DNA of 39,936 bases from Clostridiales bacterium (GCA_004556985.1 SFFC01000018.1:1-39936), one strand, 5' to 3'. Counted from the stretch's first letter, positions 1 to 7,858 are shown. Numbers and translations are program-made. The notes: generated from the letters alone by a model not told the origin.

Positions 1-800
1 GCCAGCGTCGCGGCGGCCAGCAGCACGCCGCCCAGCGCGATGCGGGCGGCGGGCAGCGCTACGGCCTCGCGCAGGCTGCCGCAGCGGCGCGCGTCGAGGA
101 AGAACAGCACCGCGCAGGCTGCCAGCAGCGGCGCGGCGCAAAGCATCAGCATCCGCACGCCGCCCAGGCCGCCCAGAAAGCCCAGCAGCGCGAGCAGCAC
201 CGGCTCGCGCAGGCGCTTTCTGTCCATGCGCAGCACGAGGCCCAGCTGCACGAAGGTGAGCATCACCCACACGGTGTAAAAGCCGCCGTACACCAGCGTG
301 AAGGACTGGTAGGCCGATATGGGCAGCACCAGCGCCGCCGCGCACAGCAGCGCCGCCGCCATCGAGCAGCCCGCGCCGCGCGCGAGGTACAGAAGCGAGG
401 CCGCCACGCCCAGCAGCAGCACGGCGATGGAGACCGTTCGCGCGACGTGCCAGCTGCCAAAGAGCCGGAGCATCAGCTGGTAGACGGGTACCGGGCTGAC
501 CACGCGGATCTCCGTGGAGTAGTACCAGCTGTCGGTGATGAGGCGGCCTTCCTCGTTGAGCAGGTCGGCCAGCACGAACTCCGAGGAGATGTCCGAATCG
601 AGGTTATGCTGGCCGTAGGCCGCGTAATAGCCGACGGAAACGGCCAGACAGGCGGCGAACACGAGCGCCGCCAGCACGACGCCGGCTCTTTTTACGATAA
701 AAGTCCTTTTGCAAAGCTTCGGCCTCGACCGCAAAGCAAGCGGGGCTTCTATCACTTCGTCGGTGATGCAACCGGCATCATGCCGGTTTAATTTGAGCAT
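1..800 (-). CDS. Polytopic membrane protein, possible GT-C-type glycosyltransferase (3' end beyond window)
   Basis: An open frame runs from ATG at 800 (AAAGGAG seven to eight bases upstream) to the window edge without a stop, so the C-terminus is missing. After about 37 residues comes a hydrophobic helix (VVLAALVFAACLAVSVG). A polar extracytoplasmic stretch follows with the acidic string DLDSDISSE and WYYSTEIRV, then several more Leu/Ala-rich helices. A first outer loop with acidic residues followed by many helices is typical of GT-C fold glycosyltransferases (PMT/ArnT-like), but no definitive catalytic motif is visible, so the function is a guess. Residues about 5-36 are encoded by repeat copy R1-A (693-789), so the N-terminus is probably recently altered. 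kdgK lies upstream on the same strand, ending 108 bp away behind a terminator. Confidence 0.6.
   Translation of the reverse strand, partial: MLKLNRHDAGCITDEVIEAPLALRSRPKLCKRTFIVKRAGVVLAALVFAACLAVSVGYYAAYGQHNLDSDISSEFVLADLLNEEGRLITDSWYYSTEIRVVSPVPVYQLMLRLFGSWHVARTVSIAVLLLGVAASLLYLARGAGCSMAAALLCAAALVLPISAYQSFTLVYGGFYTVWVMLTFVQLGLVLRMDRKRLREPVLLALLGFLGGLGGVRMLMLCAAPLLAACAVLFFLDARRCGSLREAVALPAARIALGGVLLAAATL
693..789 (-). repeat. Interspersed repeat R1, copy A
   Basis: This ~97-bp element on the minus strand aligns with copies at 17904-17999 and 38084-38179 with a single one-base gap. Shared blocks in order are AACCGGCATGATGCCGG (7-bp dyad CCGGCAT/ATGCCGG), GACGAA, TTGCTTTGCGG, CGAGGCCG, AGCTTTGCA and AAGGACTT. 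This copy lies inside the 5' coding end of the membrane-protein gene and is read in frame. It is bounded by TA on both sides. No transposase is nearby. Confidence 0.8.
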
Positions 801-850
801 GGGCGTTCTCCTTTCGACGCGGGCGCGTCCGGCTGGCTGTTTCATTGAAG

Positions 851-883
851 AAAAAGCGGCGCCCGGCCAGGGCCGGACGCCGC
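851..883 (-). terminator. Rho-independent terminator after kdgK
   Basis: A 13-bp GC-rich stem (one G-T pair) has arms 856-868 and 871-883. On the minus strand it is followed by TTTTTC (851-855). It lies 26 bp past the kdgK stop and separates it from the membrane-protein gene. Confidence 0.8.
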
Positions 884-908
884 CAGAAGAATCTGCGTCT
901 GCGCGAAA

Positions 909-1937
909 TCAGCGCTCCACGCGGCCGGAGCCGGAGCCCTTCATCAGCGCCTCGACTTCCTTGACCGTCACGCGGTTGAAGTCGCCGGAGATGGTGTGCT
1001 TGAGGCAGGAGGCCGCCACGGCGAACTCCAGGGCCTCAGCCTGGGTCTTGTAGGTGTTCAGGCCGTAGATCAGGCCGCCGCCGAAGGAGTCGCCGCCGCC
1101 GACGCGGTCCACGATGTCGGTGATCGCGTACTTGCGGGAGACGTAGAACTCCTTGCCGTCGTAGATGCAGGCCGCCCAGTAGTTGGTATCCGCGCTCTTG
1201 GACTCGCGCAGCGTGATGGCGACGGTCTTGAGGTTCGGATACAGATCCATCGCGGTCTGGGCGATGGTCTTGTAGACGTCGCGGTCGAGCTCGCCGCTCT
1301 CCACGTCGCTCTTGGCGCTGATGCCCAGGGACTTCTGGAAGTCCTCCTCGTTGGCGATGGCGACGTCGACGTACTTGGTCAGCTCGCTCATCACTTCCTT
1401 GGCTTCCTTGCCGTACTTCCACAGGTTCTTGCGGTAGTTGAGGTCGCAGGAAACGGTCAGGCCCATCTCCTTCGCCGCCTTGCAGGCCGCCAGGGAGAGG
1501 TCAGCCGCGCTCTGGGAGATCGCCGGGGTGATGCCGGTGATGTGGAACCAGGTCGCGCCGTCGAAGATCTTCTTCCAGTCGAAGAGATCGACCGGAGCCT
1601 TGGCAATGCAGGAGTCCGCGCGGTCATAGACGACCTTGGACGGACGCTGGTTGGAGCCGGTCTCCAGGAAGTAGATGCCCATGCGGCCATCGACCATCTT
1701 GATATTGGAGACGTCGACGCCAAAGCTGCGCACGTCGCGCAGGCAAGCCTCGCCGATCGCGTTGTTCGGCAGAGCGGTCACGAACGCCGCGTCCATGCCG
1801 TAGTTCGCCAGAGAGACAGCCACGTTGGCTTCACCGCCGCCGAAGGTGGCCTCGAGGGACGGGCTCTGGAAGAAGCGCTCCAGCGCCGGGCTCTTCAGAC
1901 GGAGCATGATTTCGCCGAGAGTAACAATACGCGCCAT
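909..1937 (-). CDS. kdgK: 2-keto-3-deoxygluconate kinase (PfkB family)
   Basis: This 342-residue cytoplasmic sugar kinase phosphorylates 2-keto-3-deoxygluconate to KDPG, the last step before the KDPG aldolase in uronate and pectin catabolism. Visible features are the PfkB N-terminal GGGEAN (33-38), the substrate-loop segment GRMGIYFLETG...YDRADS typical of KDG kinases, and the C-terminal signature DRVGGGDSF (277-285) with catalytic Asp283. The ATG at 1937 is preferred because AGGAG lies nine bases upstream; an in-frame TTG six bases earlier is too close to it. The gene has its own promoter (2009-2037) and terminator, so it is probably monocistronic. A KDPG aldolase is not in the window. A related PfkB specificity (fructokinase) is less likely. 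Confidence 0.85.
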   Translation of the reverse strand: MARIVTLGEIMLRLKSPALERFFQSPSLEATFGGGEANVAVSLANYGMDAAFVTALPNNAIGEACLRDVRSFGVDVSNIKMVDGRMGIYFLETGSNQRPSKVVYDRADSCIAKAPVDLFDWKKIFDGATWFHITGITPAISQSAADLSLAACKAAKEMGLTVSCDLNYRKNLWKYGKEAKEVMSELTKYVDVAIANEEDFQKSLGISAKSDVESGELDRDVYKTIAQTAMDLYPNLKTVAITLRESKSADTNYWAACIYDGKEFYVSRKYAITDIVDRVGGGDSFGGGLIYGLNTYKTQAEALEFAVAASCLKHTISGDFNRVTVKEVEALMKGSGSGRVER

Positions 1938-2008
1938 TGTCAATCACTCCTAAATTTATTTTGAGAGCATGCGAAGAAATCCCCGCGCTGCCTCATTTTC
2001 CTTTTTTC

Positions 2009-2037
2009 ATTATACACGATATACGGGATGAAATCAA
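2009..2037 (-). promoter_or_regulatory. Sigma-A promoter of kdgK
   Basis: On the minus strand TTGATT (2032-2037) and TATAAT (2009-2014) are separated by exactly 17 bp, about 70 bp before the kdgK ATG. Confidence 0.75.
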
Positions 2038-2103
2038 GTCATCAGACCAATATTCCAGGTTGCCTGGTTTTGACGTCGGATCCTGTGCATTCTGCCCAGA
2101 AGC

Positions 2104-3918
2104 TCACTTCGTCGGCGTCAGCAGGTTGCGGATTTCGAAGCCCTTGGAGAGGTTGCCCTCGATATGCAACTGGCCGCTGAGGAAGAGCTTGTCCGTCGTC
2201 ACGAAGCCGCGCGCCATCGCCAGCAGGTTGTCAAACGAGCAGGCGACGAAGGCCTCCGCGTCGGGGCGCGGCGTCGGGCGGATGTGGATGCTGCCATCCG
2301 CAAATTCGACGTGGAAGAAGCCCGCGCCGCGGCCGACGATCTCGATCTGCACGACGCGATGGAACGAGCTGCGCACCTCGGCGGCGTGGCGGATCTTGTT
2401 CTCGGCGTCGTTCTTCTCGTAGGCGTGCTTGAGCTGCTCGAAGGCTTCCTGGAAGGTGATGGCCTCGCCCGCGCCGTCGCCCGCGATCTCGTCGTACATG
2501 CGGTTGTACTGCTCGGCGCTCTTGTTCCAGGAGAAGTCCTTGGTCATGCAGCGCCTGCGCAGCTTGTCGAACATCGCCTCGTCGGCGAAGTAGAGCTTGA
2601 CCGCCTCGGAGATGGCCAGCAGCAGCGCCTTGGCCTGATAATCTGCAAAGGCGAAGCCGTCGCCGATGCCGTCGAAGTCCTTGTAGGCGCGCACGGAGTC
2701 CTTGAGGCCGCCCGTCTCATGGACGATCGGGACGGTGCCGTAGCGCATCGCCATCATCTGCGAGAGGCCGCAGGGCTCAAAGCGCGAGGGCATGAGATAC
2801 ATGTCCGCGCCGGCGAAGATCGCGCTGGCCATCGGCTCGTTGTAGTCGCTGGAGAAGCCGAGCTGACCCGGCCAGTTCTCCTTCGCCCAGTTGAAATAGT
2901 CGATATACTGCTGGTCGCCCTGGCCAAAGACGATGAGCTGGACGCCCATGTCCATCAGCTTGGGCAGAATCTGGCGGATGAGCTCGATGCCCTTCTGCTC
3001 GACCAGGCGCGCGACCGAGGCCAGCAACGGCCATTCCGGCTCCTGCGAGAGGCCGAAGAGGCGCTGAATCTCGCGCTTGCATTTGGCCTTGCCGCTGCGG
3101 TCGTCCGCGGTGAAGTGGTAGGGGATCAGCGGGTCATGCGCGGGGTTGTAGTGCTCCACGTCGATGCCGTTGAGGATGCCGTAGAGCTTGCCGTCGACCA
3201 GGTCGACGACGCCCTGCAGGCCGTGGGCGAAGTAGGGGAAGTGCAGCTCGCGGGCATAGGTCGGCGAGACGGTCGAGACGGCGTCGGCCATCAGCATCGC
3301 GCCCTTCATGAGGTTGATGTCGTGGCGGCCCTCGAACTCGTAGCTCAGGCCGCCGTCATACCAGCCCTCGGGCAGGCCGAAGGTCTCCGTCAGCTCCTTT
3401 TGGCCGAACTGGCCCTGGTAGGCGATGTTGTGGATGGTGTAGACGGTCTTGATCGGCTTGAACTCGTCGCGCAGGACGGCGTCGTTCTTGAGGTAGATGA
3501 TCGCCAGCGCGGTCTCCCAGTCGTTGCAGTGCAGAATCTGGGGCATGAAGTCAAGGTCGGGCATCAGGTTGATCACGGCGCGGCAGAAGAACGCGAAGCG
3601 CAGCGAATCGTCGCCGTAGCCGTACAGGCGCGGGCGATGGAAGAAATGCTCGTTTTCGATAAACCAGACGGTCACGCCATTCAGCTCGCCGCGGTAGAGG
3701 CCGCAATCGATCTTGCGCTGGCCCAGCCACACCGTGGCGGATTTGACAAAGCGCAGCGAATCGCCATGGCTCTCGCGGGTACACTGGTACAGCGGCGTGA
3801 TGATGGCGATTTCGTCGCCCGTCGCCTTGAGGGCGGGCGGCAGCGAGAAGGCCACGTCGGCCAGGCCGCCGGATTTGCTGAATGGCGCGCATTCGCTGGT
3901 GACAAACAGAATTTTCAT
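2104..3918 (-). CDS. glgA: Glycogen synthase (GT5) with C-terminal SCP2-like domain
   Basis: This protein transfers glucose from ADP-glucose to growing glycogen. The N-terminal Rossmann domain has the ADP-glucose lysine motif K15-S-G-G-L. The C-terminal GT-B domain has SRFEPCGLSQMMAMRYGT and TGGLKDSV, the usual catalytic Glu and nucleotide-binding region. Known GlgA proteins end near residue 475-480, whereas this one is 604 residues. The extra 110-120 residues include VQIEIVGRGAGFFHVEF, an acidic/Pro loop, 'FDNLLAMARG' and 'LFLSGQLHIEGNL', which match the layout of SCP2 sterol-carrier domains. The ribosome site is AGGAG about 12 bases before ATG 3918. A glycosyltransferase gene lies 108 bp upstream on the same strand. 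No glgB, glgC or glgP is present in the window. GlgA identity is secure; the SCP2 call is by motif recognition. Confidence 0.9.
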   Translation of the reverse strand: MKILFVTSECAPFSKSGGLADVAFSLPPALKATGDEIAIITPLYQCTRESHGDSLRFVKSATVWLGQRKIDCGLYRGELNGVTVWFIENEHFFHRPRLYGYGDDSLRFAFFCRAVINLMPDLDFMPQILHCNDWETALAIIYLKNDAVLRDEFKPIKTVYTIHNIAYQGQFGQKELTETFGLPEGWYDGGLSYEFEGRHDINLMKGAMLMADAVSTVSPTYARELHFPYFAHGLQGVVDLVDGKLYGILNGIDVEHYNPAHDPLIPYHFTADDRSGKAKCKREIQRLFGLSQEPEWPLLASVARLVEQKGIELIRQILPKLMDMGVQLIVFGQGDQQYIDYFNWAKENWPGQLGFSSDYNEPMASAIFAGADMYLMPSRFEPCGLSQMMAMRYGTVPIVHETGGLKDSVRAYKDFDGIGDGFAFADYQAKALLLAISEAVKLYFADEAMFDKLRRRCMTKDFSWNKSAEQYNRMYDEIAGDGAGEAITFQEAFEQLKHAYEKNDAENKIRHAAEVRSSFHRVVQIEIVGRGAGFFHVEFADGSIHIRPTPRPDAEAFVACSFDNLLAMARGFVTTDKLFLSGQLHIEGNLSKGFEIRNLLTPTK

Positions 3919-3985
3919 CGGGAAAAACGTCTCCTCTCTGCGACGATAGTCGACCTTTGTGCCGGAATCCGAAATGTAACGCGCA

Positions 3986-4012
3986 GCAGTCTGCGATTGA
4001 AACAGGTCTGAT
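3986..4012. repeat. Interspersed repeat R3, copy 1
   Basis: This 27-bp stretch matches 15613-15639 at 24 of 27 positions and contains the core CTGCGATTGAAAC. A CGCAG/CTGCG dyad lies at its left edge. Here it lies between the glycosyltransferase gene and glgA. Confidence 0.5.
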
Positions 4013-4026
4013 CCGCAAAGACAGGA

Positions 4027-5199
4027 TCAGCCGCCCATGAAGCGGAGGATGGCCTGCGCGGCGCCCTCGGCGCTGCTCTGCGCGCGCGCAAGGCGGGAGG
4101 CCTCCCGCGCGTGGGCGAGGAAGGTCTCGTCGTGCAGGGCGGTGTCGATCGCCTGCGCAAGGCGCTGCGGCGTCAGCTCCGCGCGCGCGATGGACGCGCA
4201 GGCGATGCCGGTGTGGAGCATGCGCGCGGCGGTGAGCTGCTGCTCCTCCATCTGCGGCAGGCAGACGCAGGGCGCGCCGAAGTAGAGCGCCTCCATGGCG
4301 CTGCCGGTGCCGGCGTGCGTGATGAAGCAGTCCGCGTGCGGGAGAATCTGAAGCTGCGGCGCAAACGGCAGGAGCGTCACGTTGTCGGGCACGGGGTTAA
4401 GATCCTCCGGGCGCAGCGCGTCGCCCAGCGCGCAGACGACGTGCACGTCAAGCTCCCGCACGATCGGGAAGAGCATGGCGTAGAACTCCGGCCAGTTGTT
4501 GAACAGGGAGCCCAGGGAGGTGTAGATCAGCGGCTTGCCGTCCTGCGGCGGCTGCCAGGGCGCGCCGGATGCGCGCGGGGCGATCTGCGCCCCGGCGAAA
4601 TGGAAGTTGTCGCCGAAGCTGTCCCCCTCGGGCTGGAACGCGCGCGTGAGCGTGCAGACGTTGAAATCGCCCGTCCCCTCGAAGATGGCGTAGAGGTCGA
4701 GCGGGGGAACGCCGTATTCGCGCGTGAAGCGAGCGGCGAGCTGCGCCGCGGCGGCGCGGGCGGGATGGGTGTCGGGCGTTTTGGGCCAGAAGCGGCAGAT
4801 GGAGAATTTTTCGCAGGGCGCGTAGCTGGTGAAGACCATGACCAGCGGCAGGTTCAGCCGCTTGGCCGCCAGCCGGCCCGCGAGCGCGAGCTCGTCCGCG
4901 AGGATGACGTCGGGCGCGAAGGCCTCGATCACGGGAAGGATCGTGCCGATGACGCCGGCCGCCTCGCTCAAAAAGACGAGCGGCAGCGCGGCGGTAAAGT
5001 CTCCGCCGCCCTCGACGGGGCCGTCCGCCGCGACGGCGGGCATCGGAGAAAACGTCGCGCCCGTCTCCGTCACGACGGCGCGGTAGCGCTCCGGGGCAAA
5101 ATAGACGACGCTCGTTCCACTGCAAACGAGCGCGCGAACCATCGGCAGCGAGGCGAGCACATGGCCGGTCGCGCCGACGGGAATATAGACAGCCTTCAT
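4027..5199 (-). CDS. UGT/MGT-family glycosyltransferase (GT1)
   Basis: This 390-residue GT-B enzyme probably glycosylates a lipophilic acceptor using a nucleotide sugar. The N-terminus MKAVYIPVGATGHVLASLPMV carries the GHV acceptor-domain motif. The C-terminal half has the UGT donor signature THAGTGSAMEALYFGAPCVCLPQ followed by EEQQLTAARM, where EQQ takes the place of the usual D/N-Q. ATG 5199 is preferred over upstream in-frame codons because the family starts with this beta strand; GGAGAGG lies just upstream. It resembles macrolide, sterol and polyketide glycosyltransferases; the acceptor cannot be inferred. glgA follows on the same strand, and a possible weak stem-loop (CTGATCC/GGATCAG) lies around the stop. 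Confidence 0.75.
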   Translation of the reverse strand: MKAVYIPVGATGHVLASLPMVRALVCSGTSVVYFAPERYRAVVTETGATFSPMPAVAADGPVEGGGDFTAALPLVFLSEAAGVIGTILPVIEAFAPDVILADELALAGRLAAKRLNLPLVMVFTSYAPCEKFSICRFWPKTPDTHPARAAAAQLAARFTREYGVPPLDLYAIFEGTGDFNVCTLTRAFQPEGDSFGDNFHFAGAQIAPRASGAPWQPPQDGKPLIYTSLGSLFNNWPEFYAMLFPIVRELDVHVVCALGDALRPEDLNPVPDNVTLLPFAPQLQILPHADCFITHAGTGSAMEALYFGAPCVCLPQMEEQQLTAARMLHTGIACASIARAELTPQRLAQAIDTALHDETFLAHAREASRLARAQSSAEGAAQAILRFMGG

Positions 5200-5382
5200 A
5201 GCCTTGCCATCCTCTCCGGATTGAATGGACAAAAGTTTAGAAATACCTGCCTATATTCTAAAGGACAAAACAGAAAAAGTCAACAAAATCTCTGCGTGAA
5301 TTGTGCCAAACTCTGCGGCGGCGCTGAAGGAATCGCGCAAAAGCACACCAAAACGATGCCGGAGGCCGCGCTCCGGGGAGAC

Positions 5383-5409
5383 AAAAACCCTCCCGACGCA
5401 TCGGGAGGG
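5383..5409 (-). terminator. Terminator of the DAACS transporter gene
   Basis: A perfect 9-bp stem CCCTCCCGA/TCGGGAGGG (5388-5396, 5401-5409) with a 4-nt loop is followed on the minus strand by TTTTT. It lies 45 bp past the transporter stop. Confidence 0.85.
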
Positions 5410-5454
5410 TGAAGGATGGTTGACAAAGTGGCATTTCCCGCCGGGAGGAGCCGG

Positions 5455-6786
5455 TCAGGCGTTGTAGATCTGCTCGTCGAGCTTGCCTTCGCTGCGGGCG
5501 ACGGTGATGGCCGCGACAGAGTCGCCGACGCAGTTGAGGCTGGTGACGAGCATCTCGATCGGGCGGTTGATCGCCAGGATCAGCGCGTAGCCCATCATCG
5601 CGGCCTCGCCGGTGAAGCCCACGCCGGAGAGGATCGTGAAGAGGATGATCGCGCCGGCGCCGGGCGCGGCAGGCGTGCCGGCCGAGGCGATCAGCGCCAG
5701 GAGCATGATGACCACGAGCTGGCCGACGGAGACGGAGTAGCCGCCCACACCGGCGAGGAACAGCGTCGCGATGACCTGCATGATGGCCGTGCCGTCCATG
5801 TTGATGGTCATACCCAGCGGCAGGACGTAGGAGGCGATCTGGTTGTCGACGCCCAGCTGCCTGACGTTCGTCTCGATGTTCAGCGGCAGGGTCGCGGCGC
5901 TGGAGGACGTCGAGAAGCCGAAGACGATGACGCGGAAGATCTTCTTGACGAAGACAATCGGGTTGAGATGCGTCAGCAGCGCGAGGATCAGCGGATAGCC
6001 GATGAAGAGGAACGCGAGCAGCAGCGCCACGGTGATGACGACGTAGCTCAGCGCCGGGCGCAGGTAGGTGATGCCGTAGGTCGCAAACGTGCGGCAAAGC
6101 AGCATGAAGATCGCGATCGGGCCGAACGTCTCCACGACGAAATTGAGGAAGACGACGATCACGTCGCTGATCTCCTTGCAGCCGTGGCTGATGGCGCTGT
6201 CCTTGCCCAGGTGCAGCTTGTTCATGCACAGGCCGCAGGCGACGGCGAGGAAGACGACCGCCAGCACGCTCGTGTTGACCGAGAAGGTCGAGCCAATGTT
6301 GCTGGGGATGATGTTGAGGATGACGTTGAGCGGATTGGAGCCGGTCGAGCCGCTCGACGCCGCGATGCCCTCAATCACCGTGTTGAAGGTGCCCGCCTTG
6401 TAAAAAAGAAGACCAACAACACCCGCCAGAATCAGCGCGGAGAAGCTGGTCAAAAGGAAGAGGCCGAACGTCTTGAGGGAAACACGGCCGAGCGTGGCGG
6501 CATCGGTGATGTTGCCAATGGCAATGACAATAGAACAGAACACCATCGGAACGATGACGAGCTGCAGGCTGCGGATGAAGAGCTGGCCGCAGAGATAGAA
6601 CAGGCCGATCGCGCTTTCCGCGCCGCTGGCGGTGATATCCTGGAAGAGCAGATTGTTGATCGTCTGCCAGGCGGGGGACGCGGAACCGAGATGCTCGCGG
6701 ATCGCCATGAAGACGAGTCCGACGACGATGCCAAGGACCATAGCCGTCAGCATGTGAAGGGCCAACTTGTTGTTCTTGTCTTTCAT
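5455..6786 (-). CDS. Dicarboxylate/amino-acid:cation symporter (DAACS family)
   Basis: This 443-residue secondary transporter of the GltP/GltPh fold has several hydrophobic helices, the serine-rich re-entrant loop FSTSSSAATLP (291-301), the NMDGT motif (329-333) and the PGAGAII loop (375-381). The substrate site in the last helix reads NRPIEMLVTSLNCVGD (407-422). Aligned with GltPh, Asp394 becomes Glu411, Arg397 becomes Val414, while Asn401 and Asp405 are kept. Arg397 contacts the side-chain carboxylate in acidic amino acid carriers, so a substrate other than aspartate/glutamate is inferred. GGAGGT sits before ATG 6786. It has its own promoter and terminator and appears to be a single-gene unit. 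Confidence 0.88.
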   Translation of the reverse strand: MKDKNNKLALHMLTAMVLGIVVGLVFMAIREHLGSASPAWQTINNLLFQDITASGAESAIGLFYLCGQLFIRSLQLVIVPMVFCSIVIAIGNITDAATLGRVSLKTFGLFLLTSFSALILAGVVGLLFYKAGTFNTVIEGIAASSGSTGSNPLNVILNIIPSNIGSTFSVNTSVLAVVFLAVACGLCMNKLHLGKDSAISHGCKEISDVIVVFLNFVVETFGPIAIFMLLCRTFATYGITYLRPALSYVVITVALLLAFLFIGYPLILALLTHLNPIVFVKKIFRVIVFGFSTSSSAATLPLNIETNVRQLGVDNQIASYVLPLGMTINMDGTAIMQVIATLFLAGVGGYSVSVGQLVVIMLLALIASAGTPAAPGAGAIILFTILSGVGFTGEAAMMGYALILAINRPIEMLVTSLNCVGDSVAAITVARSEGKLDEQIYNA

Positions 6787-6839
6787 AGTCCGACCTCCAT
6801 TTGTAAAAATAGCATCGTAAAAATGCTCAAATCTTCGAT

Positions 6840-6868
6840 AGGATAGCAGAAAAAGACGAATATTGCAA
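6840..6868 (-). promoter_or_regulatory. Promoter of the DAACS transporter gene
   Basis: On the minus strand TTGCAA (6863-6868), a 17-bp spacer and TATCCT (6840-6845) are seen. The ~50-base leader holds a small AGCAT/ATGCT hairpin and two copies of ATTTTTAC. The remainder of the 6787-7131 gap holds the oppositely oriented promoter of the next gene. Confidence 0.6.
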
Positions 6869-6980
6869 GCGAAAAAATGAAATAATCCGTGTTTTTGTTA
6901 AAAACGATCAAATTCGGGCAAGGGAGGCGGAAAAGGGGCCGAAGCCGCGCGGCGCTCTGTCCGCCGGCAAAAAGAGCGGA

Positions 6981-7009
6981 TTGACAGACGCGGAAAAAAC
7001 CGATACAAT
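6981..7009 (+). promoter_or_regulatory. Promoter of the HMA-domain gene
   Basis: TTGACA (6981-6986), a 17-bp spacer and TACAAT (7004-7009). The predicted leader is about 115 bases, unusually long for an 82-residue protein, and begins with a GCCGCGC/GCGCGGC hairpin. No known riboswitch was recognised in it. Confidence 0.7.
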
Positions 7010-7131
7010 AAAACCGCCGCGCGGGAAGGCGCGGCCTGTTTCAATCCAAATGTTAGAGAATACTAATTTTTTTGAGGGCGCTGCCAAACGCCATCCGCCC
7101 TTACGACGGTCTTTCAAAGGAGGCAATTCAG

Positions 7132-7380
7132 ATGGTCAGAATCACACTTGAGATCGACGGCATGGCCTGTGCGATGTGCGAGTCCCATGTGAACGAGGCG
7201 ATCCGCAAGGCGCTGCCGGTGAAGAAGGTGACGTCCTCCCACGGAAAGGGCTGCGCGCAGGTTTTCGCGGAGCGGGAAATCTCCCGCGAGGAGCTTGAGC
7301 GCGCGCTCGCGGGGACGGGCTACCGCGTCACAGGCTGGCGCGCGGAGCCGGCCAGGAAGGGACTGTTTGGCTGGAAATAA
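7132..7380 (+). CDS. Heavy-metal-associated (HMA) domain protein, CopZ-like
   Basis: This 82-residue single-domain protein has the metal-binding motif G-M-A-C-A-M-C (MxCxxC) at residues about 10-16, followed by an amphipathic helix SHVNEAIRKAL, as in CopZ/Atx1 copper chaperones. AAAGGAGG eight bases upstream fixes the ATG at 7132. The tail ARKGLFGWK is an unconserved extension. Copper is the usual ligand of this family, but no CopA ATPase or CsoR/CopY regulator lies nearby, so its partner is unknown. It is transcribed separately from the fatty-acid operon. Confidence 0.75.
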   Translation: MVRITLEIDGMACAMCESHVNEAIRKALPVKKVTSSHGKGCAQVFAEREISREELERALAGTGYRVTGWRAEPARKGLFGWK

Positions 7381-7459
7381 CGCATCCTGTTTCCGTCGGG
7401 CGGCCTGAAGATGCGCGGCACACGCATGCCCAAACGATCCTTTAAACCGATCAGACCAG

Positions 7460-7496
7460 GGGGCTTTCTCTCCATAAAAGGAGAGGAAGCCCCTTT
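7460..7496 (+). terminator. Terminator after the HMA-domain gene
   Basis: A 14-bp stem with one G-T mismatch (7460-7473 and 7480-7493), a six-base ATAAAA loop and a short TTT. It insulates the HMA gene from the fatty-acid promoter 30 bp downstream. Confidence 0.7.
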
Positions 7497-7525
7497 GTGC
7501 ATGCAGAAAAACTACAAAAAAGCCC

Positions 7526-7554
7526 TTGACAAACGCGCGGTTTGCCCCTATAAT
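7526..7554 (+). promoter_or_regulatory. Consensus sigma-A promoter of the fatty-acid operon
   Basis: Perfect TTGACA (7526-7531) and TATAAT (7549-7554) boxes with exactly 17 bp between them. A start of transcription near 7561 falls at the edge of the palindromic operator, which points to control by repression. Confidence 0.9.
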
Positions 7555-7561
7555 TTGTCTC

Positions 7562-7597
7562 AATTATTTTAGCTAAAATAATTTGCCTAAAATAATT
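7562..7597. promoter_or_regulatory. Palindromic operator over the fatty-acid transcription start
   Basis: Bases 7562-7583 form a perfect 22-bp palindrome with half-site AATTATTTTAG. A further half-site TAAAATAATT (7588-7597) repeats the right arm. The site lies immediately downstream of the -10 box, where a bound repressor would block transcription. The MarR-family gene at 14953, last in this cluster, is the obvious candidate ligand-responsive repressor (FabT-like). The match between protein and site is inferred. Confidence 0.75.
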
Positions 7598-7627
7598 GAT
7601 AAAAAAGAGAGCAAGGAGACAAACGAT

Positions 7628-7858
7628 ATGAATCTTGATCAGGTGCGCGACGTGATCGCGGAGACGCTGGGCTGCAATGCGGAGGATGTGACGGCGGAGG
7701 CGAAGCTCAGGGAGGATCTGGGCGCGGATTCGCTCGCGGCGGTCGAGCTGATGATGGCGCTGGAGGAGGCGACGGGCGTGAGCATCGAGGATGAGGCGAT
7801 GCCGGGCATGCAGACCGTCGGCGACATCGTGGCCTACCTGGAGGCACATCAGGGCTGA
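7628..7858 (+). CDS. acpP: Acyl carrier protein
   Basis: This 76-residue acidic helical protein carries growing acyl chains on a phosphopantetheine arm attached to Ser35 in GADSLAAVEL. The length, the fold pattern and the EEATGVSIEDE segment are typical of primary-metabolism ACPs. AAGGAG lies upstream of ATG 7628. First gene of the operon, two bases before accB. Its promoter and operator suggest that ACP and all downstream genes are co-repressed. Confidence 0.95.
   Translation: MNLDQVRDVIAETLGCNAEDVTAEAKLREDLGADSLAAVELMMALEEATGVSIEDEAMPGMQTVGDIVAYLEAHQG

Noticed and set aside
996..1964. Long plus-strand frame opposite kdgK
   Set aside because: Antisense to a well-recognised PfkB kinase and without motifs of its own.
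1944..2103. Possible small gene between kdgK and glgA
   Set aside because: The gap is filled by the kdgK promoter and leader; no start with a ribosome site and conserved frame is seen.
7016..7131. Riboswitch in the long leader of the HMA gene
   Set aside because: One short hairpin and an AT-rich stretch are present but no pattern of a known metal or metabolite riboswitch.
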